DNA from: Photobacterium chitinilyticum
GTDB lineage: Bacteria; Pseudomonadota; Gammaproteobacteria; Enterobacterales; Vibrionaceae
Direction: 5' to 3'
DNA: 64,000 nt
Assembly (NCBI RefSeq): GCF_004104355.1
Contig: NZ_RJLM01000001.1
Location: forward strand, 1,406,418 to 1,470,417
The translations under genes were made by a program, and so were the position numbers. The notes beneath the pieces were generated by a model. It saw nothing but the letters and a program-made list of their open reading frames with translations, was not told the DNA's origin and did not search any database. Positions 9,505-17,423 of the stretch are shown here, piece after piece. The stretch's first letter is position 1. Each line of letters opens with the position of its first letter.

Positions 9505-9787
9505 TCCTAGCAAGCCTCTTCCTTTAATGGAAACAATTTCATCGTGTCTATTTACATCATCTCATAAGTGGTACGCATTCTATGGCATACCACTAAAGCA
9601 TGCACTACCAAACCCGATATACGCTAAGGCAATCGATTAAATTCATTCATGAGAGCAAGAAGTTGTGATGTAAGGATGTGCAGAAAACCAAGGCTAAAGC
9701 GTTCAATCTTTTGACGATAAACTCCGAGAGTTGATTATCATCGTAACTGGCCTGTGCTCTCCATTCCGACATAAAGCAAAGATACTC

Positions 9788-9816
9788 TTGTCAGCACCGA
9801 TATCGAAAAGTATAAT
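9788..9816 (+). promoter_or_regulatory. Sigma-70 promoter of the TetR-family gene
   Basis: TTGTCA (9788-9793), a 17-bp spacer and TATAAT (9811-9816): five of six -35 bases, ideal spacing and a perfect -10. It lies about 60 bp before the TetR start codon. Confidence 0.7.
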
Positions 9817-9821
9817 TATTA

Positions 9822-9837
9822 TCAGTAAGTTAACTGA
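9822..9837. promoter_or_regulatory. Palindrome at the TetR promoter start site
   Basis: TCAGT-N6-ACTGA lies right after the -10 box, about where transcription should begin. A repressor bound here would block initiation, so autoregulation by the encoded TetR protein is likely (inference). Its sequence differs from the 13-bp palindromes ahead of the reductase genes. Confidence 0.45.
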
Positions 9838-9874
9838 GCTTACCTCACTATCATCAAATATTTTAGGGGAAAGC

Positions 9875-10447
9875 ATGTCAAAGCGTATGGATAAAGCAGC
9901 AAGGAGAGAGCAGCTCTTATCAATAGCCGTTTCGATTATTAAAGATCGTGGCGCAGAAGCATTAACGTTAGCCACAGTGGCTGAACAAGCTGGTGTAACA
10001 AAACCAGTTGCTTACAACCACTTCGAGACAAAAGAAAACTTACTAAAGCAAATCTACCAAGACATTGACAACCGCTTAATTGAATCGATACAAACAGCGA
10101 AGGAATCGAGCAGTCAGTCAGTCACCGATACTGTTTCCATTCTTTGTGAATCCTATTTTGAATGCATGCAGGTAAACTCTGAAATATACGGGCTTACCGT
10201 TGCGGCGCTGAAGTGTTATCCGAACAATGCTGAACTAACCAAAAATATTCAAGATTTCTTTGTGAAAGCATATTCCGATATCTTTCAGCTACCGCTTTCG
10301 GATGAAAACCATCGAAATCGCTTAAAACTAATCTCTGTTTATGGGCTCATTGAATCGGTAGGTGATGCTGCGATTTCAGGTCAAGTCCCTAAAGACGTTG
10401 CATTGACATACTTAAATGAAGCGGTTTATCAAATACTTATTAAGTAA
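9875..10447 (+). CDS. TetR family transcriptional regulator
   Basis: A 190-residue regulator. The N-terminal TetR helix-turn-helix spans about 8-58 (LTLATVAEQAGVTKPVAYNHFETKENLL), followed by an all-helical ligand-binding domain. Start chosen at ATG 9875, preceded by AGGGGAAAG. It is encoded upstream of, and on the same strand as, the molybdoenzyme genes, separated by 434 bp containing two repeated palindromes. It probably regulates itself and perhaps the reductase; the ligand is unknown. Confidence 0.9.
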   Translation: MSKRMDKAARREQLLSIAVSIIKDRGAEALTLATVAEQAGVTKPVAYNHFETKENLLKQIYQDIDNRLIESIQTAKESSSQSVTDTVSILCESYFECMQVNSEIYGLTVAALKCYPNNAELTKNIQDFFVKAYSDIFQLPLSDENHRNRLKLISVYGLIESVGDAAISGQVPKDVALTYLNEAVYQILIK

Positions 10448-10583
10448 AACATTTAAAGGCGACACTCTGCAAATAGCCTTACTATAAACCGCCATCATCA
10501 TAGCAACTCTACAGCTGATTCGACCATGCAACTATTTTGAAAACTAAAATTTCAACACACTCCTACCACCTCCACCCCGCAAT

Positions 10584-10597
10584 ATGATTTTAATCAA
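10584..10597 (+). promoter_or_regulatory. FNR-like binding site
   Basis: ATGATTTTAATCAA matches the FNR consensus TTGAT-N4-ATCAA at nine of ten positions. It lies about 285 bp upstream of the cytochrome b start codon. FNR control would fit an anaerobic respiratory enzyme, but the distance leaves the promoter position open. Confidence 0.5.
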
Positions 10598-10680
10598 AGA
10601 ATAACTAATAAATTAGTCAACTAGCCATAGTCAATTGCATTTCATCACAAAAACACTAGAAAAATCACATTTTTCACAAC

Positions 10681-10725
10681 TTACCAGTAGTAACATCACA
10701 GCGAAACACAAGTTACCATTGGTAA
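10681..10725. promoter_or_regulatory. Two tandem 13-bp palindromes, candidate operator pair
   Basis: TTACCAGTAGTAA (10681-10693) and TTACCATTGGTAA (10713-10725). The second is a perfect 6-1-6 palindrome and the first matches it at 11 of 13 positions. Their starts are 32 bp apart, about three helical turns, so dimers bound to both would lie on the same DNA face. They are good candidates for sites of the upstream TetR protein or of another regulator of the reductase. Confidence 0.55.
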
Positions 10726-10881
10726 TTTAGATATTCTCTGTTGAAAGCTGTCAGTATCAATACATTCAAATCAGAGGGCGCAGATAAAAGCTTTCGAAAT
10801 AGAGATGAAACTAAAAAGCCAATATTTTCAAACACATCACAACAAATACTTCAAAATAAAACGAAAGAGTGAAGGTTTAAC

Positions 10882-11655
10882 ATGGAACAATCTTCTATAT
10901 GGTTAGATATATTGTCGAATCAATCTATCATTTCATGGTTATTAGTCGGCAGTGTCGTGGGTGTCGCATTGTTAATGGGACTCTTTGTCTTAGTTAACGG
11001 AACGTCCAAACTAGACAACGGCTTTAGTGGCAGGCTTATTCAACGCTGGTCAACTCGAAGTGTTGTTATACATTGGCTAGGTGCAATACCTTGTTTAATC
11101 TTGATATTAACCGGAGTAATAATCGGTGCAGGAAAAGTAATCTTCGAGCCAGGTAGTAGCAATTGGGCAACGGCCGTCAAGATATCAGCAACACTACATG
11201 AAATTGCCGTATTTCCATTTATGATTGGTGCTTTCACCATGATTCTTATGTGGTGGAAAAAACAATTATTTAAAAAGTACGATATTGACTGGTTTAAAAA
11301 AGCGGGTGGCTACATTAATTTTGGAGCAAAACAGCACCCGGAAGCTGGCTTTGCTAACGGCGGCGAGAAACTCTGGTTCTGGGTATTTACAATTAACTTT
11401 GTCGTTCTCTCCTCTACTGGTCTTATGCTCTTTTTTCCAGAAGTCGCGCCATCCCATGAAAATGCCCCGATTGTTATTTCTCTTCATATTATCTCCGCTA
11501 TGGCTATCGGTGCTTTCGCCATTGTTCATATATTCATGGCAACCGTCATTTCTGAAGGCGGTTTAAGCAACATGATCACTGGTAAGTGCGATGAGAACTG
11601 GGCAAAGCAGCATCACAATCGCTGGTACAAGACAGTAAATAAAGAAAAACAATAA
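10882..11655 (+). CDS. Cytochrome b membrane subunit of a molybdoenzyme (FdnI/PhsC-like)
   Basis: A 257-residue integral membrane protein with about five membrane segments. The last four resemble the di-heme cytochrome b subunit of formate dehydrogenase and thiosulfate reductase. Candidate heme ligands are His in VIHWLGAIP, LHEIAVFPF, LHIISAMAIG and IVHIFMATV. It should exchange electrons between quinone and the ferredoxin-like subunit encoded 11 bp downstream. Classical tetrathionate reductase uses an NrfD-like TtrC here, so a cytochrome b paired with a TtrA-like catalytic subunit is unusual. An extra N-terminal membrane segment (about 17-38) precedes the conserved region. Confidence 0.85.
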   Translation: MEQSSIWLDILSNQSIISWLLVGSVVGVALLMGLFVLVNGTSKLDNGFSGRLIQRWSTRSVVIHWLGAIPCLILILTGVIIGAGKVIFEPGSSNWATAVKISATLHEIAVFPFMIGAFTMILMWWKKQLFKKYDIDWFKKAGGYINFGAKQHPEAGFANGGEKLWFWVFTINFVVLSSTGLMLFFPEVAPSHENAPIVISLHIISAMAIGAFAIVHIFMATVISEGGLSNMITGKCDENWAKQHHNRWYKTVNKEKQ

Positions 11656-11666
11656 GGTGATTAAAA

Positions 11667-12380
11667 ATGGATAGACGTAAAGCGATTAAGCTACTCGCTG
11701 GCGGTACCACCGTATCACTGGTATCAGCCTCCCCCGTCATTGCATCAGTAGTAGCCAGCAATACAGAACTAGAAAGCAAGAAACTGGCGATGGTGATCGA
11801 CCTGCGCCGCTGCAACGGATGCAAAGCCTGTGTCACAGCCTGCGGCCATGAAAACGGTAATGAACCTAGTGAACATCGAACCCAGGTTCTTCAAAGTAGC
11901 ACTGAGATTAATGGCAAAGAATACGTACTCAGTCTCCCGTTACTTTGCAACCAGTGTGATAACCCGGTATGCACCAAAGTATGTCCGACAGGTGCAACGT
12001 TTAAGCGTAAGGAAGACGGCATTGTTGTTGTAGATTCCACAGGCTGTATCGACTGCAATTTCTGTGTCTACACCTGCCCTTATGACGGCGTGCGTTTCAC
12101 AAACAGCAAAACAGGAACCGTCGACAAATGTAACTTCTGCATTCAGCGGACCTCAAAGGGCTTCCTGCCCGCCTGTGTGGAAACATGTACCGGGGGCGCT
12201 CGCGTGTTTGGGGATCTAAAAGACCCCGACAGTAGCGTATCCAAATTGCTCAAGGAGCATGAAGCGTTAGTTCTGCAATCAGACAAAAATACCCAGCCTA
12301 ACGTTTTCTACATTGGCCTAACGGATAAAGAAAGTGATCAGCCGTATAACCTAAATTCAGAACTTACATGGCAGCGTTAA
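11667..12380 (+). CDS. Four-cluster ferredoxin subunit with Tat-like signal (TtrB/PhsB-like)
   Basis: A 237-residue electron-transfer subunit. The N-terminus has a twin-arginine-like start (MDRRKAIKLLAGG) and a hydrophobic stretch. Four cysteine groups for [4Fe-4S] clusters follow: CNGCKACVTAC, CNQCDNPVCTKVCP, CIDCNFCVYTCP and CNFC with CVETC. It would wire the cytochrome b to the molybdenum subunit on the periplasmic side. The stop codon is 3 bp before the catalytic-subunit start I chose, so the two are probably translationally coupled. Confidence 0.92.
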   Translation: MDRRKAIKLLAGGTTVSLVSASPVIASVVASNTELESKKLAMVIDLRRCNGCKACVTACGHENGNEPSEHRTQVLQSSTEINGKEYVLSLPLLCNQCDNPVCTKVCPTGATFKRKEDGIVVVDSTGCIDCNFCVYTCPYDGVRFTNSKTGTVDKCNFCIQRTSKGFLPACVETCTGGARVFGDLKDPDSSVSKLLKEHEALVLQSDKNTQPNVFYIGLTDKESDQPYNLNSELTWQR

Positions 12381-12382
12381 TT

Positions 12383-15300
12383 ATGGATCGTAGACAATTT
12401 CTAAAAACCGGTGCTGCCGCAGCAATCACTGGCACAATGGCAGGTACAGCGACAGCGGCCGCTAACAATAATAGCCAGGATATCAGCCGTTACTCACCGT
12501 TAAGTGCAGAGCCAGAATTCATTCTGGGACCAGATGGCAAACTCACCAACAACCCAAACCAACGCTTCGCATTTACCAAATGCTTTGGCTGCTACAACGT
12601 TTGCGGTGCTCGCATTCGTATCGACAACAAGACAGATAAAATCCTGCGTGTTTGTGGCAACCCCTATGCTTTGTCCACCCAATCAGGCAATCCGGTTGCT
12701 ATGGAAGTGCCACCGCAGGACGCGATGCAACAATTGGTCGGTGAACAGGGTAACGAAAACCGAGCAACACTCTGTGGCAGGGGCAACGCTGTCCCTGATG
12801 CCGTTACCGACTCACGCCGCGTCACTCAGTGCCTGAAACGAGTGGGGAAACGAGGCGAAAACCGCTGGCAATCCATCTCCTATGAGCAGCTTATCAGCGA
12901 AGTCGTCGCAGGTGGCAATCTATTTGGTGAAGGCCATGTAGAAGGTCTGGCTGATATCCACGACGACAAAACCGTGGCTAATCCAGACTATCCGGACTTT
13001 GGTCCAAAGAAGAACCAGTTGCTAATGACAGGCTGTTCAGAAGACCCGGCTCGGTGGGCGTTTTATAAACGTTTCTCAGAAGCGTCTTGGGGTACACCAA
13101 ACCTTGGCAACAAAGACTCATACTGCGGCCACCAGCAGGTTGCAGGATGTGCGCTCGGTGTAGAAGACGGAGCCAACAGTGGCGCCCTTCCGACTACGGA
13201 TTTTGAGCACTGTGAATTTGCGATTTTCATTGGCACCAATCCCGGCCTTAGCGGTATCAGCCTGAACTCTGCCTCTAAACGTTTGGCAGATGCTCGGACA
13301 CAAAACCCTAACTTCCGGTATGTGGTTGTCGATCCGATTCTCCGCTCGCTCACCACCTCATCGACACCAGATAATTGTGAGTGGGTGCCTATTCGCTCTG
13401 GTGGCGATACCGCCTTAATGCACGCCATGATGCAGTACATCATCAACACCGAGCGATATAACACATCGTATCTGGCGTCATGTAGCCAGGAAGGAGCTTA
13501 CAAAGTTGGCGAAATAAACTATACCAACGCCCCGTATCTGGTTGTTACCGATAAAAAGCACTCTTTGTATCGCAAATTCCTGACTGCCGAAGTCTGCGGT
13601 AAAGGCAATGCTGAAACCAAGATGGTGGTTGATGCCAAGAGCCAGCAGCTGACAACGTCAGACAGTACAGAACCCTGTGACATCAAGTTTAGTGGAACAA
13701 TAACAACGGAGGGCGGCCAGGCTATTCAGGTTGAAACCGCCTTCTCGCTACTGGCAAAACGCGTTAACAAATATTCAATGGCTGATTACGCCGCCGAATG
13801 CCAGATATCTGAAGCCAAGATCGCCGAACTTGCCAAAGAGTTTAGCTCCCACGGTCGTCGCGTATCTATCGAGACCAATACAGGTTGTAATGCCAGTGAT
13901 GGTGGCCAGTTCGGCTTCGCCATGATCATGCTCGCCACTCTTGTCGGTGCACATAACGCCAAGGGCGGTATGCTGCACACCGGCAGCATGGGCTTTGAGA
14001 ACACCTCACCGCTCTACGACATGATGGCCTTTGAGCATGCACATATCAGCGGCTTTAACGCCGAACGTTCGGGTGACTATCGTCAAAGCAATGAGTACAA
14101 AGAAAAAGTTAAGAAAGGGATCAATCCGTTCCCATCAGATCTGCCATGGAATGAAACCTTTGTTCAGGACAATGCCGGAGAATTGCTCGTTGCCCATGCC
14201 AATAGCAACCCATTCCAGTTTAAGGCCTGGATTGCGTGGGCTAATAATCCTCTCTATGCCTGCTCAGGTCTGAAAGACCAGGTAGAAGAGTCTATCAAAG
14301 ACCCTAAACAACTGGGCCTGATCATCGCATCCGACCCTTACTTCAATGAGACCAATATCTACGCGGATTATTTTGTCCCGGATCTGGCTCAATATGAACA
14401 ATGGGGAGCTTCCCGGCAATGGGGAAGTGAGTTAATGGGCGATGTTGTGTCCTTCCCGATTATTACCCCGAGAACACCGCTCAATGCCGAGGGCAACCGA
14501 GTATGCATGGAGCAATTCCTGACTGATATTGCGAAACAGCTCAAACTGAATGGCTTTGGTGAAAATGCTTTTAAGGATACAAGAGGTAACGTAAAAGCAA
14601 TCCACATTCCTGAAGACTATTACATTCCTGTACTGGCCAACCTCGCACACAGTGATGAGGTACTGCCTACCCCGACAAAAGATGACGTTAGTTTTACCAG
14701 CGTTGACCGCATTTTTCCCCTGCTAACGAAGCGATTAAAAACAGAGGAGATTGGACCGACCATGTTCCTGTTTACCAGGGGCGGCCGTTATTACCCAATA
14801 GACAACCGATACGAGGGTGAATTCTTCAACGAAATGATGAGGTGGGATGCTCAGTTCCAAATATACAACGAAGGACTTGCACATATTACCAACTTCCATT
14901 CTGGAGAATACCTTGATGGCTTACCAGTATTTGATAAGCAACGATTCTGGGACGGAACTGCTATTCGGGAGCTCTGGAACGAGACTGAATACCCGTTCTA
15001 CTTCTCGACGTTCAAGCATCAGCTACGCAGCCCGTATTCAGTAACACTCAAGAGCATCACAGCCTTAGGCGAATCTAACTTTATTCAGATGAATGAAACA
15101 GATGCGAAAAAATATGGGCTGAAGACGGGTGACAAGGCACGATTAACCTCCCCCAAAGGCGCTTCAATTGAAGGAACCGTTCAGGCAGACAGTACCGTTG
15201 CGAAGGGCTGTATTGCAGTACCGCTCGGATATGGCCATACCGCCTTTGGCGCAAGCGACATCACCATAGACGACAAAACTCTGGCGGGAATTTCAGAAAG

Positions 15301-15430
15301 AAGAGGCGGCATGGCGGTCAATGCTTTCAACGCCGTCGATCCAACCCGTAAAGGTGCCAGCTTGTATCGTGATAGTACATTTGGCTCAACTGCCCGCCAC
15401 GGGATCCCAGTTGCGATTGAAAAGTGCTAA
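12383..15430 (+). CDS. Molybdopterin catalytic subunit, tetrathionate reductase TtrA-like
   Basis: A 1015-residue DMSO-reductase-family protein with a Tat signal (MDRRQFLKTGAAAAITGTMA). The N-terminal Fe-S motif is CFGCYNVCGARI with a later CGRG, and a candidate Mo-ligand Cys lies in DSYCGHQQVAG. By recall of TtrA, collinear matches include KRVGKRGE-RWQSISYEQLI, GGNLFGEGHVEGL, FGPKKNQLL and the C-terminal GYGHTAFGAS. Length matches TtrA. Tetrathionate or another sulfur oxyanion is a reasonable substrate guess, but arsenate and selenate enzymes belong to the same wider group. I start at ATG 12383, which puts the RR motif at residue 3; ATG 12368 would add five residues. Neither start has a clear ribosome binding site. 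Confidence 0.9.
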   Translation: MDRRQFLKTGAAAAITGTMAGTATAAANNNSQDISRYSPLSAEPEFILGPDGKLTNNPNQRFAFTKCFGCYNVCGARIRIDNKTDKILRVCGNPYALSTQSGNPVAMEVPPQDAMQQLVGEQGNENRATLCGRGNAVPDAVTDSRRVTQCLKRVGKRGENRWQSISYEQLISEVVAGGNLFGEGHVEGLADIHDDKTVANPDYPDFGPKKNQLLMTGCSEDPARWAFYKRFSEASWGTPNLGNKDSYCGHQQVAGCALGVEDGANSGALPTTDFEHCEFAIFIGTNPGLSGISLNSASKRLADARTQNPNFRYVVVDPILRSLTTSSTPDNCEWVPIRSGGDTALMHAMMQYIINTERYNTSYLASCSQEGAYKVGEINYTNAPYLVVTDKKHSLYRKFLTAEVCGKGNAETKMVVDAKSQQLTTSDSTEPCDIKFSGTITTEGGQAIQVETAFSLLAKRVNKYSMADYAAECQISEAKIAELAKEFSSHGRRVSIETNTGCNASDGGQFGFAMIMLATLVGAHNAKGGMLHTGSMGFENTSPLYDMMAFEHAHISGFNAERSGDYRQSNEYKEKVKKGINPFPSDLPWNETFVQDNAGELLVAHANSNPFQFKAWIAWANNPLYACSGLKDQVEESIKDPKQLGLIIASDPYFNETNIYADYFVPDLAQYEQWGASRQWGSELMGDVVSFPIITPRTPLNAEGNRVCMEQFLTDIAKQLKLNGFGENAFKDTRGNVKAIHIPEDYYIPVLANLAHSDEVLPTPTKDDVSFTSVDRIFPLLTKRLKTEEIGPTMFLFTRGGRYYPIDNRYEGEFFNEMMRWDAQFQIYNEGLAHITNFHSGEYLDGLPVFDKQRFWDGTAIRELWNETEYPFYFSTFKHQLRSPYSVTLKSITALGESNFIQMNETDAKKYGLKTGDKARLTSPKGASIEGTVQADSTVAKGCIAVPLGYGHTAFGASDITIDDKTLAGISERRGGMAVNAFNAVDPTRKGASLYRDSTFGSTARHGIPVAIEKC

Positions 15431-15480
15431 GTACACCTTTTTGAAACAGATAATATACGCTAGGAATAATAGCTAATATA

Positions 15481-15517
15481 AAAAACCGTTCGTTTTTGTT
15501 ACGAGCGGTTTTTATTT
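15481..15517 (+). terminator. Rho-independent terminator of the reductase genes
   Basis: AAAAACCGTTCG (15481-15492) pairs with CGAGCGGTTTTT (15502-15513), with one G-T pair and a T-rich tail, 50 bp after the catalytic-subunit stop codon. Confidence 0.85.
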
Positions 15518-15530
15518 ACAACCAGTTATA

Positions 15531-15585
15531 TTAACTGGCTCTATAAAATAGAGATTCATCACGTATGAATTACCAAGCCAGTTAA
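15531..15585 (+). repeat. 10-bp inverted repeat with a third overlapping arm
   Basis: TTAACTGGCT (15531-15540) and AGCCAGTTAA (15576-15585) are perfect inverted repeats 35 bp apart. An adjacent CCAGTTA (15522-15528) can also pair with the first arm. The mutually exclusive hairpins lie about 85-145 bp before the deiminase lipoprotein gene and could be operators or leader RNA structure. Confidence 0.4.
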
Positions 15586-15668
15586 ATCCAGCTCAGCGTT
15601 ACCTTCCCGTTACCCGGCCTTTCTTAAGATGGCATTGTCCATTGGGTATAAAACAAAAGGAAAGGCTT

Positions 15669-16721
15669 ATGTTCAGTTCTCCTCGCAAACTTCTCAATAT
15701 TGCTATCTTGTGTGCTACAGCGGGTTTAGTGGCTTGTTCAGCCGACTCAACAACCCCAGCATCAAATTCCGCGGCCACTTCAGCTAAAATGACGAACATA
15801 CGTGTTCCGGCTGAGTGGGAGCCGCAAGCAGCAGTTTGGATGCAGTACCCGGATCAATGGGAAACCAATATGCGCCCGGCATTTGCACGAGTCGTTTCTG
15901 TTATCCAGAAGTATCAGCCAGTGCACATGCTGACTCGCACCGAAGAAGAAAAAAAACAAGCTCAGCAGCTAATGGCCAGCCTTGGTGTTGCAGAAGCAAA
16001 CCTCGAGTGGCATGTCGTCCCCATCGACAACGCCTGGATGCGTGATAATGGGCCCATCTATGTCACTGACGGCAACAGAACCTGGGTTCAAAACTGGGGA
16101 TTCAACGCCTGGGGCGGCAACTTCGGCGGCGATGTAGGTTATACCAAAGATAACCTCATTCCTGACTATGTCGCCAAACAGCTCAATGTCAAATCTGAAC
16201 AATATCTTGATTACATACTGGAAAAAGGTAATGTCGAGGTTAACGGAAAAGGTATTCTAGTGATCAACTGGGACTGTCAGGACAACCGCAACCCCGGTAT
16301 GACTCAGCAAGAGCATGAAGCAATCCTGAAAGAAAAACTGGGGGTTCACACGATCATCTGGGCTTTCGGCCACTACCCCGGCGAAGGGACCACTGGCCAC
16401 ATTGACGGCACGGCAAGATTTGTAAATAACAACACACTCGTCGTAACGGTTCTTGATGACAGCAAAACTGACGACCTATTGGTTAACGATGCTGAGGCTG
16501 CCGGGCTCAACGTACTGCGCTATGATGGCAACCCTAACTGGTTGGTCGGTAACGGGTTTGTTGCCGCTATGGCTGATGAACAGACACAGTACAATGCGAG
16601 CCTTAAAACCCAGCTTGAGTCTTTCTATCCGGGCCGGGATGTTTTCCTAATCGAGACCTCCGATATTGCCAACGCCGGGGGCGGTATTCACTGTGTTACC
16701 AACGACCAACCCGTAATCTAA
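15669..16721 (+). CDS. Agmatine deiminase family lipoprotein
   Basis: A 350-residue protein of the agmatine/peptidylarginine deiminase (PAD_porph) family, preceded by a lipoprotein signal (lipobox LVAC, Cys about residue 23). Family motifs are present: WMRDNGPIYV, GHIDGTARF with catalytic His/Asp, and the Cys nucleophile in GGGIHCVTNDQP. Cytosolic AguA converts agmatine to N-carbamoylputrescine; this one is predicted to be anchored outside the cytoplasm. ATG 15669 is chosen because AAGGAAAGG precedes it and gives a proper signal peptide. The response regulator starts 18 bp after its stop codon, so the three genes probably form an operon. Confidence 0.9.
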   Translation: MFSSPRKLLNIAILCATAGLVACSADSTTPASNSAATSAKMTNIRVPAEWEPQAAVWMQYPDQWETNMRPAFARVVSVIQKYQPVHMLTRTEEEKKQAQQLMASLGVAEANLEWHVVPIDNAWMRDNGPIYVTDGNRTWVQNWGFNAWGGNFGGDVGYTKDNLIPDYVAKQLNVKSEQYLDYILEKGNVEVNGKGILVINWDCQDNRNPGMTQQEHEAILKEKLGVHTIIWAFGHYPGEGTTGHIDGTARFVNNNTLVVTVLDDSKTDDLLVNDAEAAGLNVLRYDGNPNWLVGNGFVAAMADEQTQYNASLKTQLESFYPGRDVFLIETSDIANAGGGIHCVTNDQPVI

Positions 16722-16739
16722 TCAAACGGAGCCACAATA

Positions 16740-17423
16740 ATGCAGATGTTACTTGTAGAAGATGATATGGACTTGGCAGAGCTGATAATTGAATATCTTA
16801 ACGCTGAAGCCATTGAATGTGATATCGCTTATAACGGCTCCATGGCACTCAACCTTCTCGAAGAAAATGCTTATCAAGTCATTGTCTCTGACGTAATGAT
16901 GCCCAAAATGGACGGCTTCACGCTGCTGGAAAACCTGCGTAGCATGCACATTCAAACACCTTGCCTGATGCTTACTGCACGCAACACGCTCGAAGATAAA
17001 CTCATTGGCTTCGAAAAAGGGGCCGATGATTATCTCGTCAAACCTTTCGAACTAGCTGAGCTCACTGCACGCATCAAAGTCCTGGCACATCGAACTCAGC
17101 CACCGAGCAGTAAGATAAAAATATCCGATTTAGTTCTCGATCTAAGAGAACGCCAAGCTTACCGAGCAGGTCAACTATTGGCGCTAAGCGCAGCGGAATG
17201 GCAGTTGCTTGAAATCCTCGTCAAACACAGTCCTGCTGTTGTTTCTAAAATCGACATTGAAGACCACATCTGGGGTGGCGAAGCGCCTTCCAAGGACGCA
17301 CTCAAGATGTTGATTTACAGATTACGTAAAGTGGTCGATTCGCCAGAGGTTAGCCCGCTTATTACTACAGTTCGGGGACGCGGAGTGATGATAGCGGCAC
17401 CAGAGGATCAAGCTCAATGTTAA
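16740..17423 (+). CDS. OmpR family response regulator
   Basis: A 227-residue regulator: receiver domain (1-115; phosphoacceptor Asp in VIVSDVMMPKMDGF; Lys in DDYLVKPF) and a winged-helix DNA-binding domain (about 125-220, LSAAEWQLLEILVKHSP). It is encoded between the deiminase lipoprotein and its sensor kinase and overlaps the kinase gene by 7 bp. Targets are unknown; control of its own operon is possible. Confidence 0.93.
   Translation: MQMLLVEDDMDLAELIIEYLNAEAIECDIAYNGSMALNLLEENAYQVIVSDVMMPKMDGFTLLENLRSMHIQTPCLMLTARNTLEDKLIGFEKGADDYLVKPFELAELTARIKVLAHRTQPPSSKIKISDLVLDLRERQAYRAGQLLALSAAEWQLLEILVKHSPAVVSKIDIEDHIWGGEAPSKDALKMLIYRLRKVVDSPEVSPLITTVRGRGVMIAAPEDQAQC

Larger units (their letters stand above)
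9505..9874. other. Intergenic region ahead of the TetR-family gene
   Basis: A gap of 370 bp between divergent genes. The right end has the strong promoter and palindrome described separately. I see no gene or repeat in the left 250 bp. Confidence 0.4.
10448..10881. other. Regulatory intergenic region before the reductase genes
   Basis: A gap of 434 bp holding an FNR-like box and two copies of a 13-bp palindrome, annotated separately. No short ORF is convincing. The long leader suggests several control inputs for the downstream genes. Confidence 0.5.
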
